Assembly (NCBI GenBank): GCA_032622095.1
Contig: CP136069.1
Span: forward strand, 200,419,239 to 200,483,238
Reading direction: 5' to 3'
DNA: 64,000 nucleotides
Source of the DNA: Siphonodentalium dalli
Lineage: Eukaryota > Mollusca > Scaphopoda > Gadilida > Siphonodentaliidae
A model generated the notes under the pieces. It worked only from the letters and a program-made list of their open reading frames with translations. It did no database searches and was not told where the DNA came from. Positions within the stretch are counted from its first letter, which is position 1; each line of letters starts with the position of its first letter. The position numbers and the translations under genes were made by a program. This document shows positions 1 to 12,400 of the stretch, piece after piece.

Positions 1-293
1 GCATGCGCGAGTGGCTGGTAGCCGATTTGAGAAATATGTTTATGGAATGATGTTATATGTATTAAATTTAATTTTCGTATCGAGTTTTGTCACTCTATTT
101 ATGAAATAATTGTTATACGTAGTATGTAATTGAAGATGTTTTGCTGCAGGCTACACAGGCACAGTGCTAGGGCGGATTACAGGAAAGGAGAATATTAGTC
201 AAGAGGTATATCAAATTATTATATCATCACACCACATTTAGTTGAAGTCGGTTCCAGGATCTGGGAGACAAATCGCGAACAGACAGACAGACG
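1..293. other. No feature recognised
   Basis: AT-rich non-coding sequence. No open frame with protein-like composition and no clear repeat was seen before the GTTTAAAC-rich element that begins near 294. Confidence 0.4.
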
Positions 294-1540
294 GACTTAG
301 TGGCCGGATTCGTCATCTCCGGTTTAAACCTCCGAGTTTAAACCTGGTTTAAACTTACATTTGCGGTCCAGCCAAACCGGGTCTAAAGGGGCGTGTTTGT
401 CGTTCGGTTACCATCTAATTGACAACTCGACTTGATGATATGGGCATACAGTCAAACTACCCTCTTACCTATCGGACCAAAAGACAAGCCGATATAATGG
501 TTATTGACATGTCATAAATTAACGCGAACGCGTGCTCGATTTATTCATTGACAAATGCTTTTAATAAAGAAATATATTACATGCGTTGTTTTTTTTCAAT
601 GTAATAAAATTTCCGTCATGCAGAAAATCAAAACGTACCCAGGTTTTAAACTGATGGAATATTTTGGGAATTTATGGGCGTAGCCAGAGTAGAGCTTTGT
701 GGCACGATCTACATCAAATTTGACTCATAAAGCAATATAAGTTTAGGATTGCAAACTATGTGTATAGCATATCTGGTCACGCAGTAGCATCGTTTTGGTG
801 TCAAAATTAAAACGTTGAACCATTCAAATGAATTCGTAGAAAACGCCAGTATTTGTGATTGCCACAAGCCAAAAAAAAACAACAACAAACCACAAGATAG
901 TTGTAAAAATCATATCGAAGGAATATGTCCATATCTGAGCAAAGCTCGCGTGCGAATAAATCAACTGTACTATGTGACATGATAACACCAGTCGGCAGCC
1001 GCCACTTAGACACGCCCTCACTCGAGATAATTTACAGCTCCACCCTTTGATTGATTGTTTGACAATTCTAAACCGCGATGAAGAAAAGACGGATTCGTCA
1101 TCTCAAGTTTAGCCTCGGTAAAGCTGGTATAGCTGCATGGACCACCGAATGAGATGGTTTAGTTGCCGGTTTAAGCTTATAAAACGCAAACAAATTATCT
1201 AAATTGACAAACATTTATCCCCACACGCTTTATAGGTGTAAGTGCTTCTCGCTTATAAATTTCAAATCAAAATATGGTCGCTGTCGTAATTATTGATTTT
1301 CGCAATCAATATAACGAGGCGGTCCGCATTAGGAAAGTACGATTAATTATCTCGACGATACAGAGACACTACTGCTAAATCACTGGTCTGGCTGGACCAG
1401 GTTAAAACCAGCGATGACGAATGCGTCACTTAGACCTGCGGTCGCGGGTTTAAACCACGGTTTTTGCTGACTCACGGCGGTTTAAACCTAGAGGTTTACG
1501 TAGACCAGATTTAAACCTGAGATGACGAATCGGGTCAGTA
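294..1540. repeat. GTTTAAAC-rich element(s) with inverted ends
   Basis: The left end reads GATTCGTCATCTC followed by GGTTTAAAC (from about 299). The right end carries the reverse complement, GAGATGACGAATC (about 1519-1532), preceded by GATTTAAACC. Two further, more diverged ends lie inside: GATTCGTCATCTC near 1090 and GATGACGAATGCG near 1415. This suggests a second copy nested in the first, or a compound element. No transposase frame is visible, so it is best read as a non-autonomous inverted-repeat element of unknown superfamily. The palindrome GTTTAAAC recurs several times near both ends. Confidence 0.5.
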
Positions 1541-1997
1541 TGTCCGACTCTTTCGTGCACATGTATATAACTGATATAGCCTTTTATTACATATCTATCA
1601 ACGTAATTCGCATGATCGCACGACGTTCCAGGCGTGTGATAATTCTCAGAATCGCACTAGTGCAATCTGTCGACGGAACTATTTCATTCAGTGTTGTTAG
1701 ACTGGCTCTCGCCGTTACTATTTTTACTTTTTCAACTTTTCAACGCAAGCGCGACAACCCACTTGCCGAAATCGCAGCGCGCTGATTGGGTTATATTTTT
1801 GGAAAAACTGGGAAAACCCAATTAACACCTTTGAGAGAGTCAAGATGGGTCAAGTTCACTCGCGGATAGACGGGCTCCCTGTCTGATTGTTGCGTTAACC
1901 CTAAAATGCCGTTAAAACTCAATTAAATTCACATTTTCTGTACCGGAGATGTACGATTGTGAGTCAACTTACTGTAATACGGAGATATGTAATAAAA
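1541..1997. other. No feature recognised
   Basis: Unassigned sequence between two repeat elements. A short open frame at 1522-1785 has no recognisable domain and overlaps the end of the repeat, so it is not called. Confidence 0.3.
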
Positions 1998-2144
1998 ATA
2001 GAACCACATGAAGGTCTGGATTTTGACGAATTATCGCACTCGATTTGTTGGCGGAACGCGATACCTCCCGCACTCGAGGTATCGCTCCGCCAACAAATCT
2101 CGTGCGATAATTTCGTCAAAATCCAGACACTCATGCGGTTCTAT
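1998..2144. repeat. Fold-back (hairpin) element, 147 bp
   Basis: The left arm begins ATAGAACC and the right arm ends GGTTCTAT. The arms of roughly 65 bp are almost fully complementary (for example GTCTGGATTTTGACGAA on the left and TTCGTCAAAATCCAGAC on the right) and are separated by a few bases around the CCGCACTCG centre. The structure is that of a snapback MITE. No coding capacity. Confidence 0.75.
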
Positions 2145-2697
2145 CTATTTAGTAAACTGTCAGCGATTATGAGCCTGGGGTCAATACTTGAGAATGTATC
2201 AGGTCTGAGTTAAGTCTATCGTGAGTAAAATAATAGATGCTCTTGCGCTTTCGATTTCTCTGCATGAGCATTTATCAGAATGGTAGTGGTGGTTTGAATT
2301 AAGATTGGCACAGCCCAGTCTAGAACAGAAGTTCAGCGGCAGCTCGCTGTAATAATATCATTCAAGAGATGATACAATGGAGCTTGAAAACATTTGAGCA
2401 TTACAAAGAGTACGGAGCAACCAGGACAATGAACATCGACGAGTACAGAATGGATGTAAACTCCCCAGTAGTAAGAACCCTGATGATCCGATAGGACTCA
2501 AGAACTCAACGAAGAGAAGAATCACTATGTTTCGAGTGGAAGGAGACAAAGTGGTAAAAATTTAAAACAATATTCGATTGTGACCATAACATTGAAACAT
2601 GTAATATGCAACAGGTTACTAAGTGAGTAAGTGACACATTCATAGAATAAAGATGCTGCATCAACAAAATCCAAACAAGCCAGTCACACCAGCTGCT
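2145..2697. other. No feature recognised
   Basis: Unassigned non-coding DNA. No repeat family shared with the rest of the window was seen. Confidence 0.3.
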
Positions 2698-2970
2698 ATT
2701 TTCATTTCGGTTACTATAGAAACGATTGTCAGTACATGCCTATTATCCCTGAAGACTTGTTATGTCAGTGTTATCCATAAAACCATCCAAACTTCTAGTT
2801 ACGGTTACTGTAGAAACCGTTATTAAAAACCGTCAAATGAATCGGGTTGCAGTACTGTCTCAGCTTCAACCACGGAGCCATTCACATCGACGAGTTTCGT
2901 GTACGGTTACTATAGCAACCAGTGTTAGAACCCGTCTAGTATCGGGTTACAGTACTGTCTCAGCTTCCTG
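2698..2970. repeat. Degenerate ~100-bp tandem repeat carrying X-box-like palindromes
   Basis: Three diverged units each contain a GTTAC-TRT-AGNAAC palindrome, at 2710-2723, 2804-2817 and 2906-2919 (spacings 94 and 102 bp). The last two units also share CAGTACTGTCTCAGCTTC at their right end. The third palindrome, GTTACTATAGCAAC, fits the RFX X-box consensus GTTRCYATRGYAAC at every position; the other two differ by one to two bases. Whether these bind an RFX factor is inference only. Confidence 0.5.
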
Positions 2971-3329
2971 AATAACATCAGTCACAGTCGCAGCTGAAGA
3001 AACCTGCCCATCATCCATCCTCTGTTGTGACCCAACATTTTACGCTTAGCGCCCTGGTGAGCCCGATCCCTCACCCCTCACCGTTTGTTGTTCAAAGCGT
3101 ACGTCATCCTGTCACGGAAAAGAAATATCCGCTTGAATATATGTTTATAAATGGAAACACTTTTGAATGTCATAGTCCATGTGGTCATCTGCTATTTCCT
3201 CCATCATAGTGAATATCATTTGTCGTTTTCGCTCGTGGAGGCTTTGATAGAATGTTGTAAGTTGTTTTAACTCACATATTCTAGGACGGATGGCGTGTGA
3301 TAAACACAGAACGACGCGCACTCTAAATA

Positions 3330-3990
3330 ATGGGGATGCAATATTGCTCCTCGGAGGGGCAATATTTGCATCTCTTGAGGTGCACTATTTCACCTACTCT
3401 CCAAACGGCTAACTTGCTTCTCCATTGGGGTGATAGGAGCCGAGGAACAATTTGTCCCTCATGTGACCCAAGTTCATCCCCGTTGAAGCACAATTTGTCA
3501 CTCAGTGGGAGATATACGTAATCGCTCAGGAGGGGCAAAGACGACCCCCCATGGAGAGGTTATAATCTACCCCTTTTGGGGAGATGGTGAAATAGTGCCC
3601 CTCCGGGAGGTAGTTTAGGCACCCCCCCCCCCCCCCCCCCGAAGGAGGGTTCATATTTTACTTCCCGGAGAGGCAACCTTGCAGTTTTTGGAGAGCCACT
3701 CCGGGATGCACTTTAGCCAACCCCCCAAGGAGAGTTCATATTTTACCTCCCAGGAGAGGCACCCTTGCAGTTTTTGGAGAGCCACTCTGACACTCTTGGT
3801 GTGCAAATTTACGCACCCAGAGAGTCTGAGTAGCATCAGTTGAGCATTAGGATGTTCCCTCTCCGTGGGGGCAACCTATCACTCAAGAGAGGTAACATGA
3901 ACAATCTCGGGTGGTGGCACTCTGACACTCTTGGTGCACAAAGTACCCCCCAAGAGTGACAGAGCACAAAGATGTTACCTCCATGGAGAA
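3330..3990. repeat. Degenerate tandem repeats with GGGAGG/GAGAGGCA motifs
   Basis: A unit of about 90 bp containing CTTGCAGTTTTTGGAGAGCC occurs near 3675 and again near 3765, and CTCTGACACTCTTGG occurs near 3785 and 3930. A 19-base C run lies at 3622-3640. The whole stretch looks like old, diverged tandem repeats. Overlapping open frames on both strands are by-products of this composition and are not genes. Confidence 0.5.
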
Positions 3991-4200
3991 GAAAGGATGG
4001 TTGAGCCCATTCTAAGCCAAAAAGAACCTTTAAATTGATTTGCACATGTGGATCAAATAACAATGGAGAAAACAATTTAATTATTTATTTAAAAAATCCA
4101 AAAATAATAAAAACATAGTTCAGAGCATTTATGGTTTCAGCTTGATTTAATTACAACACCATGTTTCTTACCATGAATAATAAGAGAAATGAAGGTCTTT

Positions 4201-6790
4201 AATGTTCTCAGAAATGTTCACTAGATTTTGCAATAAAATTATTTATGCATCTATGTATGTTCATTGCATGGAATTTGTCCGCAATCCAGAACTGTGGTTA
4301 TGAAATGGGATATTTGAGGTAATTTAACTCAATAAATTGATAACCATGTAACACTGGATATAACTACACAACATTGGCGATGAAAATCTTTGAAAAAAAA
4401 ATGAAAAAAAAAGAAGTCCATTTTGGGGGGGTTTTCTCCATTTTAAAGATATTCGTAAATAAATAGAAGAAAATCAATGAGTGGTTTGATACCTTTGGTA
4501 CTAATGGGAGCTTGCACTAATGGGTCTATCGTTCATATGCAATTTGTCCCACGCCTTCTGTTAGAACTATACTAATAATATATTTGTTTGTGTGTTTTAT
4601 CTTGTGGACTACACAGCGCTCTATAAATAATTCCAAAGAATATAGACATGTCCGAAATATTATTAAGTTTTAACCAATAAAAAACAGATGGAAGCACCCT
4701 TCAGACATTTCTGTCTTCAACCCAGTAAACATTGCGGGCATGGTAATATTAGTATCCCTCGTCACAACTGGGCGGAGCCACTCTCCCATATTACTTATTA
4801 AGAGCCTCGAGACACCAAGTGCATGGCATCAGAAATAGTATTATTGTCTCTGTCATACCATTTCAATCGAGCAGAATTGCCTCGGCTCATGCACCTGGCT
4901 AAGCCAAAAATCAATTTTTAATATAATTTTGACAATATGTAGTCCACTTGAAGACAAACACACCCCTGATGTCGTTATATGCATCAAAGAAAATATCCAT
5001 CATCTAATTAGTCAAAATTGCTAATAGAAAGTGAAAACAATTTTGAAAGTCAATATCCGGCCATCAAATAGGCCCATAAGCTCGGCTCGACAAGTACATG
5101 TACATTTTGTTAACAATATTGAGGCGTGTTACAAATTACAAACATAGTAGTTACACTTAAAACAAAATTTATTGTTGCAATAAATCGTCAAATGCATCAA
5201 AACAATTTTCAGTCAAATAAACCGAAACATATTCACCTTTTTGCAATCAAATTATTACTTTATGCATCTATGTATGTTCATTGCATGGAATTTGTCTGCA
5301 ATCCAGAACTTTGGTTATGAAATGGGATATTTAAGGTAATTTAACTCAATAAATTGATAACCATGTAACACTGGACATAACTACACAACATTGGCGATGA
5401 AAATAGGGCCCTATGAATCTTTGTTCTTGACTCTTTGAAAAAAAAATGAAAAAAAAAAGAGTCCAGTTTGGGGGTTTTTTCTCCATTTTAAAGATATTCG
5501 TAAATAAATAAAAGAAAATCAATGAGTGGTTTGATACCTTTGGTACTAATGGGAGCTTGCACTAATGGGTCTATCGTTCAAATGCAATTTGTCCCACACC
5601 CTTCTGTTAGAACTATAATAATAATATATTTGTTTGTGTGTTTTATCTTGTGGACTACACAGCACTCTATAAATAATTCCAAAGAATATAGACATGTCCG
5701 AAATATTATAAAGTTTTAACCAATAAAAAAACAGATGGAAGCACCCTTCAACTCAGTAAACATTGCGGGCATGGTAATATTAGTATCCCTCGTCACAACT
5801 GGGCGGAGCCACTCTCCCATATTACTTATTAAGAGCCTCAAGACACCAAGTGCATGGCATCAGAAATAGTATTGTCTCTTTCATACCATTTCAATCGAGC
5901 AGAATTGCCTCGGCTCATGCCAAAAATCATTTTTTAATATAATTTTGACAATATGTAGTCCACTTGAAGCCAAACACACCCCTGATGTCGTAATATGCAT
6001 CAAAGAAAATATCCATCACCTAATTAGTCAAAATTGCTAACAGAAAGTGAACAAACTTTTGAAAGTCAATATCCGGCCATCAAATAGGCTCATAAGCTCG
6101 GCTCGACAAGTACATGTACATTTTGTTAACAATACTGAGGCGTGTTACAAATTACAAACATAGTAGTTACACTTAAAACAAAATTTATTGTTGCAACAAA
6201 TGCATCAAAACATTTTTCAGTCAAATAAACCGAAACATATTCACCTTTCCCATGTTCTCACTAGATTTTGCACACAAAAAAATTTACTTTGTGCATAATG
6301 TATGTTTCATTCCAAGGAATTTGACGGTGAAAATAGGGTGTAATGAATCATGAATCCTTGTTCTTGACTTGTGTAATAAATTTTATTTGTTTAAACATGC
6401 CATTTTGGGCCGTTTTTCTCCATTTTGCAGATATTTCGCGGATAAATATAACAAAATCGAATGAGTGTTTGTCCCACGCCCCTTTTGTTATAATATTAAT
6501 AATATAATTAAAGATGCTTGCAAATTACTATTTCCTTGGCTTCGGGGGTCAAAAATACTTATTAGAGTCGAGGAACCCACCCAACAAAGTTCCGAATGAT
6601 CAGATATCGATTTTTGAAATCTATTATTTTTCACCACCGATAATTTTTAGTGCCCCAGTAAAAGGTTGACGAGAAGTCTCTGACAAAATTGCGAATGAAG
6701 ATGAATAACTCTAAAAACACCCCTCACCTGGCGTTATATGCAGCCAATATCAATCCCCTAATTAGTCAAAATTGCTGACAGAAAGTTAGT
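4201..6790. repeat. Threefold ~1-kb tandem repeat
   Basis: The motif TATGCATCTATG followed by a nearly identical kilobase occurs at 4244 and 5261 (period about 1,017 bp). A third, more diverged unit starts near 6245 and ends near 6790. Units 1 and 2 are close copies, with small indels such as an extra 15-base insertion near 5405. Unit 3 shares its start (CTAGATTTTGCA) and its end (CTAATTAGTCAAAATTGCT). Part of unit 3 (6530-6610) also resembles the element at 53914-54382, and a fragment recurs at 63840-63955, so the unit is a dispersed repeat that was also tandemly duplicated here. Confidence 0.7.
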
Positions 6791-9355
6791 ACGTGTAAAT
6801 ACGTGTATAAACCGTACAAACATTAAATCGGAAGTTTCTTTCGAAAAGACGAAAAATGCAATTTCGCTCTATCCACAACGTTGTTCAATGTAAATTACAT
6901 CATGAAAAAGGAGGCAAACGAGAGACGATGAAATGGTTGTCTTGGATTGGGTGATGATCATCGTTGTCACCATGTTAGATAATTTCCAGCTAGACACCCA
7001 CTTTGATACAACTTTGACGTAAATATGCTGGTGATCTGGTTAACCTGTTGCTCAGAGCCCGGAATCGCAATATTAGGTGTTCCTGTTGAACTCATTCTCT
7101 GTAGTTCCAATGTAATTCCAAACATGTTCCTACCTGCAAATAATGGACAGAAGCGATAATATACAATTATACATTAATAAAAGAATTAGTGACACTGTAG
7201 CTCAGCTTGCGCATGAGGCACAATTCTTACAGAAGGAAATGGAATGATAAAGGGGGGTGAAAATTTCCAGTATATATGTACCACCCTCTATTAACCAGAT
7301 TCATATATCACACACAGATCTAGGCCATTTCCCGACCTGTTACAATAGGTTTGGGTGCCCAAAATTAATTATAACCAAACAGTAATAATCAAGGTTTGTC
7401 ATGTTTTTGTACATATATATCTATATTTGGTAAACCAAGCAAAAATACCATTGGAAGTCATAATCAGTGCCATCGTATTATCGCTGGAATAATTGATGAT
7501 TATATTGATATATGTTTGATTTATAAACCACAATGTTTTGTGCTTTCAGATAATGTCATGTAAATTGAAGCCAACAAATAACTTCCAAATACTGGAAATA
7601 ATGGCTGAACATACATGTATTCATGATGTATGTAAAATAATCAAGAACTTTTGACATAAGACAAAGTAAATAACTCATTAAACATTGCCATTATCAATTA
7701 TATTTGTCTTCCAGTTCTGCCAGCATGAAACAATTTTCGTCTACGTGAATTTATCGATTAAACATGGTATGTGGGTTCCATATAGTCATCATTGGTAGTA
7801 TGATACATGTAGTGACGTACGCATACAATGTTATTAATATACCAATGTGTGTGCAAGGTGTGTGTGTGAGCTGTGTACGAATGTCGATCCCCCACCATTT
7901 CCGTCTATTCAATCGTTGTCAGATATTGTTCTGTATATAAATGTACTAATAAAATAAAAAAAAATTAAAAAAACATTACTGATGGTCTATTCTTCCTGAA
8001 TAAGTTGTATTATAGATTCCAGGGCATAAAATAATAAACATGTCAAAGACACCTGTCAAGAAACGCTTCCATCAATAAATTTTGATTTCATATCAATATT
8101 TTCTTATATTAAATGGGACAATATTTCATTACTATTTTTAGAACAGACGTTCACAAAGTGTTCATGTGATGAACGTGGGGATTGAGTTCCCCTGCTTATT
8201 AAATCAATAAATATCAATTGTTAAAAGCGTTTCCGAACAGTGGTCGTCGAGGAAGAGATAGTCCATCTTAAAACTCCAAATTGTTGAAATTGTTTTGAAA
8301 CATTACATGAGGAACTACTAGTCAGTCAGTATTTAGTACAGAAAGGGCTAAATTTAAATGCTTTCATAAGTTTCATCAAGTATGACTATGAGGAGAATAA
8401 TTATGTGTTTTGTAGTTGATAAATATATTCCTGAAAGTCTCGATCATTATTCGAACTTAAAACCCACTTGCGCGTCTGCCTATTGTTGTCGCTTGAGTAT
8501 TATCCAGACGAATGTCCTCCACCGAGGATGCCGAGGTGTTAGCTCACCGAGGTGGTAATTAATTTGCGAGTCATTATAAGCTCAACTGTGCATAATCTGA
8601 ATAATGACCACCTCGAAATAGGAATAAACACTCCTGGTTAAGTGGATGAATAACAGTTGACATGATAATCCTCCAGCGACATAAAAAGGGAAGAATTGAC
8701 ATTTATCCAATGTTAAAATTAAAATCGTTCTTATATTTGATGAATATTTGTACTAAAAGTGTCATAATTTGGAAAAATTACCACCATAGCGGATGTTTGG
8801 CGAGACATGTAATGTATACAACAATTGGAAAACTTGGGGTATACCAGTTGTATACTAGTATATACTTGCAGCCCAAATATAATTTTCCAGATTTGGTTTG
8901 GTTACAAGTGCAATTAGAAATTCCTAGTTGGACATACCCAAACGGAATCTACATTTCCATGTCAATATTTAAATATAACACGTTGATTACCAAGCAAAAT
9001 AAAGTTTGTATACATTGAAATCTTATATTAGACCGATCATCGTGTATGATAAGAATTGCCAAACAACGTGGCCCCCACCTCCAGTCATACTATAGAAATA
9101 ATTCATCGGTCTATTTCTAAATTAAACAAAAGATGGACTGTCGTCTGGTGCATACCCCCTCGTGGCATACCGTCTAGTGTGGGCACATCTATAACTTATG
9201 ATAGCTATACTCAGACATATGGACCCAGAAATCAGCATTTTCATATCAACAAAGTCAATAGAACAAAAAACCAAAACAAACAGTTGAATGTGCCATTAAA
9301 CGTCCTCATAGTGGTGAATAATATGAATATCCATACAAAATTTCATTGAGATCCG
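6791..9355. other. No gene recognised
   Basis: A 2.5-kb AT-rich stretch. The longest open frame (8662-9018, plus, 118 codons) has no motif I recognise and no supporting splice or regulatory context. An A-rich tract lies at 7948-7974. Confidence 0.3.
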
Positions 9356-9359
9356 AGTA

Positions 9360-9560
9360 ATACTGTTATAACATGAACAGACATCGGACGGACGTACAGA
9401 CGGATGCACCAACGGACAGGTGCAAAACAGTATACCCACCTTTTTTTTAAACAAGACAGTCAATGACTGTGGGTCGCTCACCAGACTGTAAAGACTGAAA
9501 AGACTGGGACTCTGAAGACTACAAGAGTCAGTATGTGACTATCACTTAAGACAATTAGTT
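9360..9560 (+). repeat. Dispersed repeat copy (GACAGTCAATGACTGTG family)
   Basis: A tail with GACGGACGTACAGACGG (9385-9410) is followed by AAGACAGTCAATGACTGTG and a segment with GACTGGGACTCTG. The same segment recurs at 35868-36000 with small changes. Non-coding; its class is unknown. Confidence 0.55.
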
Positions 9561-10290
9561 CTAAACATAGACATAGCTGGAGGTTCTCCGTTGAGCAGGG
9601 TTCTTCAACTTGATATTTCTAATTGCACACCACTGACAAATCTCCAAACTCTTACCTTTTAAAGAAGACAACCATACCACAGTACTAAGTTCATAAAAAT
9701 CATTTTGCACCCCTCTTAGGTTGAATTTCACAACTGTTACCAGTACTTCAAGCTCTCTCTCTCTCAAACGTTTGAAAATTACTATTTAAAATTTGTGGCC
9801 AATTTGGTCCATCAGTTTAACCTGAAGTAGGAACATATGGACTGTTGGTATAAAAACATACATGTTGAAAATAAAACCAAACTATGAGAACAATTCTAAC
9901 CTATTTATTATGTGAACATCTAATCTACAACAAATGTTATACCAGGCATGAAATTTTCAACTGTTTAAATTTTGATCAAAGTAGGCGTCAAAACCCCACC
10001 CCTCTACATTTCTTCCACATTGCCTCAAACATTGCCCCCATCCAGGCTGCCTAGAAATCAATATTATCATACCAGTACCAAACAGGATAGAGGAGAGTTA
10101 ATTTTCTTAGCTCTGCCCCTTAGAACAAATGTGAATCTCCATCTACTAGTTTGAGATCCATTCATCTAGTATTATCAATATACCCCCCCCCCCCCAAATA
10201 TTCAATAGGATATGATTTCACCTGGATAAGTGGCGGTTAAGAAAATAATATTGGAACAGCCAAGTCTGTATTTGGTATGTTTGATCTTTG

Positions 10291-10379
10291 CAGAATGAGG
10301 TCCCCAAAAGGTGAATTTAATGACACTATTCCCCAAGGTGGAATATCATCAACGAATTCACCCTCTGGGGACCTCATTT
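10291..10379. repeat. GAGGTCCCC mini-hairpin, copy 1
   Basis: The left arm has CAGAATGAGGTCCCC followed by GGTGAATTTA; the right arm reads AAATTCACCCTC then GGGGACCTCATT. It is one of seven copies in the window of a short palindromic element of about 90 bp, preceded here, as in the 37.2-kb copy, by ATAATATTGGAACAGCCAAG. Confidence 0.6.
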
Positions 10380-10904
10380 CCTAAAAATAACCCCATTTGA
10401 ACAAATCTGAAGTTCTGAAAAGTAGAATTGTGTTAAATATGAAAATGTGTAGAAGGGGGCAGGTGTAAAATGGGGTAAAACGACCCACGATCGCTCCCTA
10501 CCCCCACCCCTAAAAACCGGGGATAGGGGGGCCTGCGGGTGTTTTAATTTGTTTTAACTCAGCCGCGTGCCCGCGAAAAGAACAATAAATCTGTTCGTGA
10601 GAGTATAACATACCGCTACATCATATAAGAGCGCTTCTTTCAGCTTGTGCGAGTGGTGAAAATGCGTCAACAAAACTATACATGATGAGTCAAACTTATT
10701 ATGTAGTTTAAATACCGTTTGTATATTAGTTTTTTTTTCAAACTCGCGTTTTAAAAAGTAGTCATTTCGCTTTGTTATACTTCGTCAAATAGCGCATATT
10801 ATGCCAAACACTGCATTTTTATACATTTTGGTGGCATCACATTAAAGGATACACCTATATTTTCCAGAATCTGGGCGTTTGAACTGTTTAGTTTATACTG
10901 ACTG

Positions 10905-11207
10905 TCACCAAATTGCTGTACATCTCTCATCCAGCTGTAATTTCGGTTCCTGTGAAATAAAAGGACTCAATCGTGTTATGAGCACCCGGCCCATAGTACA
11001 ACATAGACCCATATTGTTAAATTCTTTCAATTGACTATAATTATGCATTTTGCCATTCCCTGTAGCACCAAACGACTTTGTACCGAGCAGGTTGAACAAG
11101 TCATCTTTGTATTCAATAAATTTTAAAACAAGTTATGTTTTTCCACAACCACACGGTCCTGATATGAAAATATTATATGGATATTTGAAGAAAAATGACT
11201 CTTCCAT
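10905..11207 (-). pseudogene. Decayed P-loop NTPase-like remnant of a mobile or virus-like element
   Basis: Reading from an ATG at 11205-11207, the minus strand encodes a hydrophobic strand followed by GPCGCGKT, a Walker A (P-loop) motif. A stop codon follows at once (11133-11135), after which the same frame stays open to 10905. The arrangement (aromatic-Pro strand, then GPxGxGKT near the N-terminus) is like the short P-loop proteins carried by invertebrate mobile elements, and also like packaging ATPases of Polinton-type elements. The family cannot be settled by eye. The break and the lack of later ATPase motifs argue that it is a relic. Confidence 0.4.
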
Positions 11208-11639
11208 CTTCAGTCTTCCATCTTGAGACAGACCATGTAAGACTGAATATTTTCTGCGAAGAATCACCATAACTTCACATTATTCCGAATGTCCAAATGA
11301 GTTCACTATCTAAGTCTGAAATAGGTTTAGTGACATCTACAATGTAATCCAAAACCCTAGTTCAATAAGCAAATTTTCAATTGTGAAAATTGTACACGGT
11401 TCTCGGAGAATGATGTATCCATATATTGCCGTTACCTTATCAAACTGAAAATTCTTTCATAGAAAATTCTGCCTCGATGTTCAACAAATCGGACAAAATT
11501 ATCTCCAATATGTTCACCAATTTTGTGTATTTTGTTTTTAGGAATACCACGAAATATCCAGAAATCTGAAAACAGTTGATCCAATATGTCCAGTAAGAAA
11601 TCAGTTTAAAATTCTGATCTCTCAATCAAAGATTTCAAT

Positions 11640-12125
11640 CGCTTCCTCCCCTCATGAAATTTCCGTCATTATTATTCTACTTTCTCTCTTAAAACCAAGT
11701 TCGTTGTAGTTCTCTTGTAATTCCCTGATTTATTGTTGATATTTCAACTAAGTCTTTGTACATTTTCTGAAGCATTTGTGCTGGTAGTACATCAATTCCA
11801 TCCATAAGAAACAGTGTTGAATTTGTTCAAAGGAAGTCGTTTGGCGTACACTGATCGGAAAGTTGTTTTTTGTTCTTCATTGATTATGTAACTGGTTAAT
11901 TCTTCATGGATAGTTTATGACACATGGAAAGTTTGACCGATCGTTAACGCACTCAACCATTGAACCAAAGTTTACTTGCTGTTTAGTATTGCAATCTAGA
12001 GTGATGCCCTTGACCTTACATTCTTTTATAATATACATAATGTTTTGTCCCTCGTCCTATAATATTTTTATTTTAGTATCCGGATGTCCATCGGTCCATT
12101 TACTACCTATAGGGAGCTGTCTTCG
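11640..12125 (-). pseudogene. Broken minus-strand coding remnants upstream of the P-loop fragment
   Basis: Conceptual translation of the minus strand gives several short stretches with protein-like composition, separated by stops and frameshifts, leading toward the P-loop fragment. The stretch near 12000-12125 faintly resembles the C-terminal end of protein-primed DNA polymerase B from Polinton/adintovirus-like elements. This is weak, from-memory similarity, and I give it mainly because of the neighbouring P-loop fragment. A fold-back element sits at 12175-12275, just upstream. Confidence 0.22.
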
Positions 12126-12174
12126 GTTTTTATGTTTTCTTTTTCTGTATCAAAGATATAGAGGATCTACAATG

Positions 12175-12275
12175 AGTCGCCAGTTTATAGCGGAATTTAC
12201 AAAACGAGTCCAATAAATTAGGTCTGGATCGAGCCTTTTGGTGAGTTTCAGACCTAATTTACTGGAAAAGTTTTC
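12175..12275. repeat. Fold-back element, GAGTC-CCAGTTTA family, diverged copy
   Basis: It contains CCAATAAATTAGGTCTG on the left and CAGACCTAATTTACTGG on the right. It matches the better-preserved copy at 57341-57468, including GAATTTACAAAA and the GAGTCNCCAGTTTA end. Confidence 0.55.
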
Positions 12276-12400
12276 AACTGAGTCAGTTCTATGGTTCTTG
12301 TGATATTCCCGTTCTATTTTTCCACTAACGCCATGCAGCGCCCTTTCCGTTACCACTGCGATAGATCACTGTCACAATGATGGTACTTTGCAGACCAATA

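Noticed and set aside
7190-7230. GTAGCTCAGCTTGCGCATGAG, resembling a tRNA A box
   Set aside because: No B box (GGTTCRANYCC) at the expected distance, and no cloverleaf could be drawn.
8662-9018. 118-codon plus-strand open frame
   Set aside because: No recognisable motif, AT-rich codons, and no neighbours or splice sites that would support an exon.
11440-11625. 61-codon minus-strand frame between the two decayed stretches
   Set aside because: Composition is Phe/Ile/Leu-rich without any motif. It may belong to the same relic but cannot be supported on its own.
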